This document shows positions 35,367 to 40,539 of a DNA stretch of 40,539 nt, piece by piece. The translations under genes were made by a program, and so were the position numbers. The stretch is from Marivivens sp. (lineage in GTDB: Bacteria; Pseudomonadota; Alphaproteobacteria; Rhodobacterales; Rhodobacteraceae): contig JAEPMR010000024.1 in NCBI GenBank assembly GCA_017643845.1, forward strand, positions 1-40,539, given 5' to 3'. The stretch's first letter is position 1. Every line of letters starts with the position of its first letter. The notes beneath the pieces were generated by a model, which searched no databases, had not been told where the DNA came from, and worked only from the letters and a program-made list of their open reading frames with translations.

Positions 35367-36155
35367 TCAGAGGTTTTCGGACTGCGGCATTCCAAGGACG
35401 TGATAGCCGCCATCTACGGTGATGATCTCGCCGCTGGTGCAGGCACCGGCATCTGACGCCAGATAAACGGCGGTGCCGCCGATGGCCTCCAGCGTCGCGT
35501 TGGAGCGGAGGGGCGCATTCTGATCGGTGTGTTTGTAGGTCTTGCGTGCGCCGCCGATGGCGGCTCCGGCCAGTGTCTTCATCGGGCCGGGAGAGATCGC
35601 GTTTACACGGATACCTTGCGGACCGAGATCGTTTGCGAGGTAGCGCACGGAGCTTTCAAGTGCGGCCTTGGCAACACCCATGACATTGTAGAACGGGGTG
35701 ACGCGGTTCGAACCCTGATAGGTCATCGTCAGCAGCGTGCCGCCTTCGGGCATCAGTTCAGAGGCGCGGCGGGCCACGTCGATGAAGGAATAGCACGAGA
35801 TCGTCAGCGAATTGCGGAAGTTCTCGCGGCTGGTGTTGATGAAACGGCCTGTCAGTTCGGATTTGTCGGAATAGGCGATGGCGTGGACGAGGAAATCAAT
35901 CGTTCCCCAGCGCTCTTTCAACTCGGTGAAGGCGCGGTCAAGGGAGGCGTCGTCCATCACATCCGCATCGACGAGGATGTCACTGCCGACAGAGGCTGCG
36001 AGCGGCTCGACGCGCTTGCCGAAAGCCTCGCCCTGATAGGTGAAGGCCAGCTCTGCGCCCGCATTGTGCATGGCTTGGGCAATGCCCCATGCGATCGAGC
36101 GGTCATTCGCGACCCCCATAATCAGGCCGCGTTTCCCTTGCATTGAAATGGTCAT
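35367..36155 (-). CDS. fabI: FabI, enoyl-ACP reductase (NADH)
   Basis: A 262-residue short-chain-dehydrogenase-like enzyme that performs the last reduction in each round of fatty-acid elongation. It has the N-terminal nucleotide segment GLIMGVANDRSIAWGIA, FLVHAIAYSDKSEL, the catalytic Tyr and Lys in YNVMGVAKAALESSVRYLA, and NAISPGPMKTLA. The ATG at 36155 is chosen; a TTG at 36179 overlaps the fabB stop and adds eight residues. It follows fabB by 20 bases, so the two are cotranscribed. It is the target class of triclosan. Confidence 0.96.
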   Translation of the reverse strand: MTISMQGKRGLIMGVANDRSIAWGIAQAMHNAGAELAFTYQGEAFGKRVEPLAASVGSDILVDADVMDDASLDRAFTELKERWGTIDFLVHAIAYSDKSELTGRFINTSRENFRNSLTISCYSFIDVARRASELMPEGGTLLTMTYQGSNRVTPFYNVMGVAKAALESSVRYLANDLGPQGIRVNAISPGPMKTLAGAAIGGARKTYKHTDQNAPLRSNATLEAIGGTAVYLASDAGACTSGEIITVDGGYHVLGMPQSENL

Positions 36156-36175
36156 TGTCCCAATCCCGCTAGTTA

Positions 36176-37405
36176 TCAATCACGAAAGGCCGAGAGTAGC
36201 ATCGAGCCATTCGTGCCACCAAAGCCGAAACTGTTGGTCATTACCGTATCGAGGCCCGCGTTTTCCACGAGGTTCGTGGCGATTTCGGCTGGCTTCAAGG
36301 CGGGGTCGAGTGTCTCGACGTTGATCGACGGGGCGATGAAATCGCCCTTCAGCATCAGGAGGCAGTAGATCGCTTCCTGCGCGCCGGTCGCGCCTTGGCT
36401 GTGGCCGGTCATCGACTTGGTCGAGCTGATCGGGGGCGTGCTGCCATCGCCAAAGACACGGCGGACGGCCTCGACCTCGCCGACATCGCCAACGGGCGTG
36501 GAGGTGCCATGGGCGTTGATGTAGCTGACGCTGCGGCCTTCGGGGATGGTTTGCAATGCGAGGCGCATGGCGCGCTCGCCGCCTTCGCCGGAGGGGGCGA
36601 CCATATCATGGCCGTCGGAGGTGGCGGCGAAGCCCGTCACTTCGGCATAGATTTTGGCGCCACGGGCGCGGGCGTGTTCAAGCTCTTCGAGCACCACGAT
36701 GCCGCCACCGCCTGCGATAACGAACCCGTCGCGGCCCGCATCGAAGGCGCGGGAGGCCTTGGTGGGGGTGTCGTTGTATTTCGAGGACATCGCGCCCATC
36801 GCATCAAATAGGCAGGAGAGGGTCCAATCCAGCTCCTCGCCGCCACCGGCGAACATCACGTCCTGCTTGCCCATCATGATCTGCTCGGCGGCATTGCCGA
36901 TGCAATGAAGCGAGGTGGAGCAGGCGGAGGTGATCGAGTAGTTGATGCCCTTGATCGAGAAGGCCGTGGAGAGGTTGGCCGAGATCGTGGATGACATGCA
37001 TTTCGGCACGGCGAACGGGCCGATCCGCTTGGGCGAGCCGGATTTCAGCACCGTTTGGTGTGCGGCAAACATCGAGGAGGTCGACGGACCGCCGGAACCT
37101 GCCACGAGGCCGGTGCGCGGGTTGATGATGTCGGTCTCTTCGAGGCCGGAATCCGCAATTGCCTGCTGCATCGCGATATGGGCATAGGCGGCACCTGGCC
37201 CCATGAAGCGCAGGGTGCGCTTGTCGACATGCTCTGCGACGTCGATTTTCAGCGTGCCGGCGATCTGGCTGCGGAAGCCGTATTCGGCCATCACGTCGCT
37301 TGCTTCGATCCCCGACTTGCCAGCGCGGAGGGCGGCTTCGACTTCTTCGGCATTGTTCCCGATGGGCGACACGATTCCCAACCCAGTCACGACGACGCGG
37401 CGCAT
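36176..37405 (-). CDS. fabB: FabB, beta-ketoacyl-ACP synthase I
   Basis: A 409-residue condensing enzyme that elongates acyl-ACP, including unsaturated chains. The catalytic Cys is in [13 protein letters not shown], with the two His in [11 protein letters not shown] and [12 protein letters not shown] and the closing [12 protein letters not shown]. The ATG at 37405 has GGGAG upstream. fabB is usually cotranscribed with fabA, but here about 2.5 kb separates the start of the fabA gene from that of fabB, and fabB has a 99-base upstream gap with a possible promoter of its own (see 37434-37461). Confidence 0.96.
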   Translation of the reverse strand: MRRVVVTGLGIVSPIGNNAEEVEAALRAGKSGIEASDVMAEYGFRSQIAGTLKIDVAEHVDKRTLRFMGPGAAYAHIAMQQAIADSGLEETDIINPRTGLVAGSGGPSTSSMFAAHQTVLKSGSPKRIGPFAVPKCMSSTISANLSTAFSIKGINYSITSACSTSLHCIGNAAEQIMMGKQDVMFAGGGEELDWTLSCLFDAMGAMSSKYNDTPTKASRAFDAGRDGFVIAGGGGIVVLEELEHARARGAKIYAEVTGFAATSDGHDMVAPSGEGGERAMRLALQTIPEGRSVSYINAHGTSTPVGDVGEVEAVRRVFGDGSTPPISSTKSMTGHSQGATGAQEAIYCLLMLKGDFIAPSINVETLDPALKPAEIATNLVENAGLDTVMTNSFGFGGTNGSMLLSAFRD

Positions 37406-37433
37406 ATGAGGCTCCCTTACTGTTCTCAAACGT

Positions 37434-37461
37434 GTGTAAGACAGGGGCGGATAGGGAGCAA
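37434..37461 (-). promoter_or_regulatory. Possible sigma-70-like promoter for fabB-fabI
   Basis: On the minus strand, TTGCTC (37456-37461) is followed after 16 bases by TTACAC (37434-37439), about 28 bases before the fabB start. The match to consensus is modest, but a promoter is needed here because the upstream gene is a methyltransferase, not fabA. Confidence 0.3.
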
Positions 37462-37504
37462 GCAGTTAGAGGGGCCGTGCGGATGCCGGTGGTGATCCTG
37501 TGGG

Positions 37505-38374
37505 TCAGGTCTTGCGTGCGGTGACGATCCAGGATGATGCTGGAAGGGCGATGGTTTGGCCGTCGTAATAAGGCGCGACGGCCTTCTTTATCTCGCCGAG
37601 GATTTCGGGGGCCATTGTGGGCGGGTTCAGGCGCAGGGCCGTCGCGACGGGATTTGAAAACTCTGTTATAAATTCGATGCAGTCATCAAGCGATCCCTGG
37701 CCCATTCTGTTGGTTTCGTCGAATTGATGAAGGGCAATTTCGGTGAAGCCTGACTTTTCCAGAACGGATTTCACCGTTGGCTCAAGCGCGAGGGAAAACG
37801 GGGTTGTAGCGGTGCCCGGTTTGGGGAGTCGCATTTCAGGAGCGTAGGGGCTGGCGGCATCGTAGAGGACGGTGAGCCACGGATTGAATTCGGGTGACCG
37901 CCAGCAAACAAAGGATAGCCGGCCGCCGGAGCGAAGCGCAGTTGCCATGTTTTCGAAGGCGGCGAGTGTGTCGATGAAGAACATGAGGCCGAACTGCGAA
38001 AATAACACATCATAGGACATGGGAGTGAATGGATGCGTCGCGGCGTCATCGCAGATGAAATCGACGGTGTCGCCAAATTCGGCGAGGCGTTGTCGGGCGA
38101 CTTCCAGCATGGGGATGGAGGGATCTAAGGAGGTAACATGACCCGTCGATCCGACGGCAACGGCGAGAGCGCGGGTGGTCGTCCCGCAACCGCAGCCGAT
38201 ATCCAGGACGGCCTCACCGCGCTTTAGGTCGGCTGCTGCCACCGCTCGGGCTCCGAAGGGGTCATACATGAGGTCTGTCAGAGCGTTACGCTTGACCCAA
38301 TTTTTTCCCTGCGGGCCGTTCCAAAAACTGATCTCGTCAAAGTTCGGGTTTTCTGCGGTGACGGGTGTTTGCAT
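37505..38374 (-). CDS. Class I SAM-dependent methyltransferase
   Basis: A 289-residue methyltransferase. Motif I is VLDIGCGCGTTTRALA, followed by VTSLDPSIPMLEVARQRL, FICDDAATHPFTPMSYDVLFSQ, and the FVCWRSPEFNPWL strand. The substrate is not evident; the fold group includes UbiE-like enzymes. The frame runs open to 38593, but the ATG at 38374 has GAGGA upstream and gives a normal N-terminus. It is divergent from the LysR gene across 113 bases, so it is a likely target of that regulator. The pair sits between fabB and fabA. Confidence 0.9.
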   Translation of the reverse strand: MQTPVTAENPNFDEISFWNGPQGKNWVKRNALTDLMYDPFGARAVAAADLKRGEAVLDIGCGCGTTTRALAVAVGSTGHVTSLDPSIPMLEVARQRLAEFGDTVDFICDDAATHPFTPMSYDVLFSQFGLMFFIDTLAAFENMATALRSGGRLSFVCWRSPEFNPWLTVLYDAASPYAPEMRLPKPGTATTPFSLALEPTVKSVLEKSGFTEIALHQFDETNRMGQGSLDDCIEFITEFSNPVATALRLNPPTMAPEILGEIKKAVAPYYDGQTIALPASSWIVTARKT

Positions 38375-38461
38375 TCTGTCCTCGTAGGCAAGGGCTGTAA
38401 TCCTAGCTGAAGGCTGAGCCGCAGCGCGCTTGACGTCAAACGACAAGAATTCATACCATCG

Positions 38462-38476
38462 ATTAGTTTTTCTAAT
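38462..38476 (+). promoter_or_regulatory. LysR-type operator dyad (ATTAG-N5-CTAAT)
   Basis: A perfect interrupted palindrome, ATTAG TTTTT CTAAT, which satisfies the T-N11-A rule of LysR regulators, lies 11 bases before the LysR ATG. CTAAT is also the core recognised by E. coli GcvA, and the encoded protein is GcvA-like. It is probably the autoregulatory and methyltransferase-activating site. Confidence 0.65.
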
Positions 38477-38487
38477 GTAGGTCTGTG

Positions 38488-39396
38488 ATGCGCCGGTTGC
38501 CGAACCTGAAACAGCTGCGGGCATTCGATGCGGCTGCACGTCTGTCGAGCTTTCGTGGCGCCGCAGATGAGCTGGGCGTGACGCAAGCGGCAATCAGCCA
38601 TCAAATCAAGGCATTGGAAGCGTATTTCGGGCGGCAATTATTCGATCGGTTGAATCGCAAAATCGCACTTCGAAACGATGCGCGAGAGCTGGCGGAAGAT
38701 GTCGGTGCAGCATTGCGCCAGATCGAAGAGGCGGCGGCCCGTTACCAGCAGAACGAGATGACCGGAACGATCCGAATATCTGTCACGCCGTTCTATGCGA
38801 ACCGAATGGTTTTGCCGTTCCTTGATGAATTCGCAGAAATCTATCCCGAAATTTCAGTGAAATTCGACTACAGCTATCAGATTGCCGATTTCGGGGAGGG
38901 GAAGATTGATGCCGCTTTGCGCTACGGACTGAGCGAGTGGGCCGGAGAAAGGCGTGAGCTGATCCATCGTGATCGAGTGGTGCCGGTTACGTCCCCGAAG
39001 CTCGTTGCTGGAGAGGAACTGCCCTTCAGTGCGGCAAAGATCGCGAGCTTTCCGCTGGCTGCGGTGGAGGGGCAGGAGCGTTATTGGGGACAGTGGTTCG
39101 CTGCGGCCAGTTTTGAAATGCCGGGCGCATGCGATATTTCACGCCATGCGCAGCGGGCGCTTGCGCTGGACTATGCGCTTGCGGGCAACGCGATCGCGTT
39201 GGCCGATCTTCCATTGATCCGCAATGAATTGGCGACGGGGTCTCTGGTCCAGCTCTCCCCGACCGCGACGACGCTGGATCGCGGCATCCACCTGGCCACG
39301 CCGGACAGTCCTTTTCTGGACAAAAGACTGACCGCCTTTGCCGATTGGCTCCGCAGGAGAGTTGCACTCTTGTCTGGTGGAGAAGTGGCGACCTAG
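38488..39396 (+). CDS. LysR-type transcriptional regulator, GcvA-like
   Basis: A 302-residue LysR protein. It has an N-terminal winged helix ([39 protein letters not shown]) and a C-terminal effector domain ([58 protein letters not shown]). The style is that of GcvA, regulator of glycine cleavage, although this clade controls many operons. The ATG at 38488 follows a GTG at 38485. The stop overlaps the convergent fabA stop (39393-39396). The likely target is the divergent methyltransferase. Confidence 0.93.
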   Translation: MRRLPNLKQLRAFDAAARLSSFRGAADELGVTQAAISHQIKALEAYFGRQLFDRLNRKIALRNDARELAEDVGAALRQIEEAAARYQQNEMTGTIRISVTPFYANRMVLPFLDEFAEIYPEISVKFDYSYQIADFGEGKIDAALRYGLSEWAGERRELIHRDRVVPVTSPKLVAGEELPFSAAKIASFPLAAVEGQERYWGQWFAAASFEMPGACDISRHAQRALALDYALAGNAIALADLPLIRNELATGSLVQLSPTATTLDRGIHLATPDSPFLDKRLTAFADWLRRRVALLSGGEVAT

Positions 39397-39902
39397 CTTT
39401 CGCTGAGCGCCACTTTCATGTCCTTGACCTGATAGATCACTTCGCCGTCTGCTTCGACGATGCCGTCGGCCACGCCCATGGTCAGGCGGCGTGTTTGCAC
39501 GGCTTTGGTGAAATCCACCTTGTAGGTCAGCATTTTGCGGTCAGGGCGGACCATGCCGGTGAGTTTCACTTCGCCCACGCCGAGCGCATAGCCGCGCCCA
39601 AGCCAGCCGCGCCAGCCGAGATTGAAGCCGGTGAGCTGCCAGAGGCCATCTAGCCCGAGACAGCCGGGCATGATCGGATTGCCGGGGAAGTGACACTCGA
39701 AAAACCAAAGGTCCGGCGTGATATCGAATTCAGCGACGACATGGCCCTTGCCATGCGCACCACCGTCACCGCTGATCTCGGTGATGCGGTCCATCATCAG
39801 CATCGGCGGGGCGGGGAGCTGCGCGTTGCCGGGACCGAAGAGCTCGCCTCGGGCGCATTTGAGAAGGTCGTCCTTGTCGAAACTGCTCGGGTAATCGGCC
39901 AT
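39393..39902 (-). CDS. fabA: FabA, 3-hydroxydecanoyl-ACP dehydratase/isomerase
   Basis: A 169-residue hot-dog-fold enzyme that dehydrates 3-hydroxyacyl-ACP and isomerises the C10 intermediate to start unsaturated fatty-acid synthesis. The catalytic His is in [16 protein letters not shown], with the Asp/Glu partner in [12 protein letters not shown]. The ATG at 39902 ([17 protein letters not shown]) matches known Rhodobacterales FabA; an ATG at 39920 adds six residues. Here fabA is separated from fabB and fabI by the LysR and methyltransferase genes, so its transcript must end near the LysR 3' end. It is divergent from irr. Confidence 0.96.
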   Translation of the reverse strand: MADYPSSFDKDDLLKCARGELFGPGNAQLPAPPMLMMDRITEISGDGGAHGKGHVVAEFDITPDLWFFECHFPGNPIMPGCLGLDGLWQLTGFNLGWRGWLGRGYALGVGEVKLTGMVRPDRKMLTYKVDFTKAVQTRRLTMGVADGIVEADGEVIYQVKDMKVALSES

Positions 39903-39999
39903 GCGGGTCGGTCCATCCATTTGTCGTTACTGGTCTAAGTCGTCTAGCACCCCGTTGCGCGCGAGAGCAAGTCCGCTGCGCGTGTGGGGTGCGACTGAT

Positions 40000-40011
40000 T
40001 TTCAATTGAAA
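40000..40011. promoter_or_regulatory. Perfect 12-bp palindrome in the fabA-irr intergenic region
   Basis: TTTCAATTGAAA is an exact palindrome, 53 bases before the irr start and about 97 bases upstream of fabA. It could be an operator for autoregulation or control of fabA. I do not recognise it as a classical Fur or Irr box. Confidence 0.4.
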
Positions 40012-40064
40012 CCCGTGGGGGAAATCCCATATTGATAGGGGCCGAAGGAAAAGGAATCCGAAAC

Positions 40065-40493
40065 GTGCAACATCTGATGCAGACAGAAGCCAAAGAGCGC
40101 GGGACCAAGTGGCTCGCGGGGGCCGGTTTGCGCCCGACGCGCCAGCGCCTGTCACTGGCGAAATTGCTGGTGGGTGACGGTCAGGATCGGCACGTGACAG
40201 CGGAAAGCCTGTTCGAAGCAGCATCGGCGGCGGATGAAAAGGTTTCGCTGGCGACGGTTTACAACACGCTGCGCGCGTTTTGTGATGCGGGCCTGTTGCG
40301 CGAGATTACGGTGGACGGATCGAAAAGCTACTTTGACACGAATACGTCGAACCATCCCCATTTCTATTGGGAAGATAACGCCCGCCTGACGGACGCGCCG
40401 AGCGACGAGCTGGAAATCACGCGCCTGCCGAATGCGCCTGCCGGTGCCGAAGTTGCTGCGGTTGATGTGGTGATCCGTCTGCGTCGCCGGTAG
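40065..40493 (+). CDS. irr: Irr, Fur-family iron-responsive transcriptional regulator
   Basis: A 142-residue Fur-superfamily protein of the alphaproteobacterial Irr type, which represses or activates iron and heme genes according to heme status. It has the winged helix GLRPTRQRLSLAKLLVGDG, HVTAESLFEAA and VSLATVYNTLRAFCDAGLLREI, and the metal/heme-binding NHPHFYWEDNA, then a short dimerisation region ending VDVVIRLRRR. It lacks the heme regulatory Cys-Pro motif of Bradyrhizobium Irr. I choose GTG at 40065 because AAGGAA lies about ten bases upstream; ATG at 40077 has no ribosome site. The gene is complete within the window. Confidence 0.93.
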   Translation: MQHLMQTEAKERGTKWLAGAGLRPTRQRLSLAKLLVGDGQDRHVTAESLFEAASAADEKVSLATVYNTLRAFCDAGLLREITVDGSKSYFDTNTSNHPHFYWEDNARLTDAPSDELEITRLPNAPAGAEVAAVDVVIRLRRR

Positions 40494-40539
40494 GCGAAAC
40501 CGCTTACAGCATAAATGCTAGAACCATTGCCCCGGCTCC

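Overview
The window looks like a chromosomal segment of a marine-type alphaproteobacterium of the order Rhodobacterales (Roseobacter/Rhodobacter relatives). The pointers are an Irr-type Fur-family regulator next to fabA/fabB/fabI, a short heat-shock sigma factor of the RpoH2 type beside coaBC-dut, an alphaproteobacterial GlnD, a dimethylglycine-dehydrogenase-like flavoprotein, and moderately high GC with very tight gene packing. I see no tRNA, rRNA, CRISPR array, transposase or phage gene.

Layout. 1-15 kb is mostly housekeeping: the end of an ABC transporter permease (cut by the window edge), murJ-glnD-LpoA-like lipoprotein on the minus strand, rsmI-yraN-gshB on the plus strand, a ComM/YifB ATPase, cobU with a phosphoglycerate-mutase-like phosphatase (cobalamin), then rpoH2, coaBC, dut and a membrane-anchored ThiF/MoeB-like protein. 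15-24 kb holds an M3 peptidase, a cation diffusion facilitator, an SH3-like periplasmic protein, a D-2-hydroxyacid dehydrogenase, panB-panC, and a large FAD/GcvT oxidoreductase closed by a strong intrinsic terminator.

24-27.7 kb is the least ordinary part. A DadA-like flavoprotein is divergent from four consecutive small genes. Three of these are clear paralogs of 170-171 aa with a lone GAF-like fold and no output domain, and the first is a more distant GAF-like protein. The intergenic region between the flavoprotein and the GAF genes carries four tandem 11-bp repeats flanked by inverted repeats. 27.7-34.7 kb, all on the minus strand, looks by eye richer in GC and reads like a catabolic cluster: enolase-superfamily dehydratase, zinc alcohol dehydrogenase, MFS transporter, enol-lactonase-like hydrolase, threonine-dehydratase-like PLP enzyme, second alpha/beta hydrolase and haloacid dehalogenase. 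The last three are coupled by stop/start overlaps.

34.8-40.5 kb holds an FKBP prolyl isomerase and the fatty-acid genes fabI, fabB and fabA with irr. The fab genes, normally contiguous in these bacteria, are split here by a SAM methyltransferase and a divergent GcvA-like LysR regulator with a CTAAT dyad just upstream of its start. Several start codons were moved inward from the longest open frame on the basis of overlaps, Shine-Dalgarno sequences and family N-termini; each case is noted. No stretch longer than 300 bases lacks a gene.
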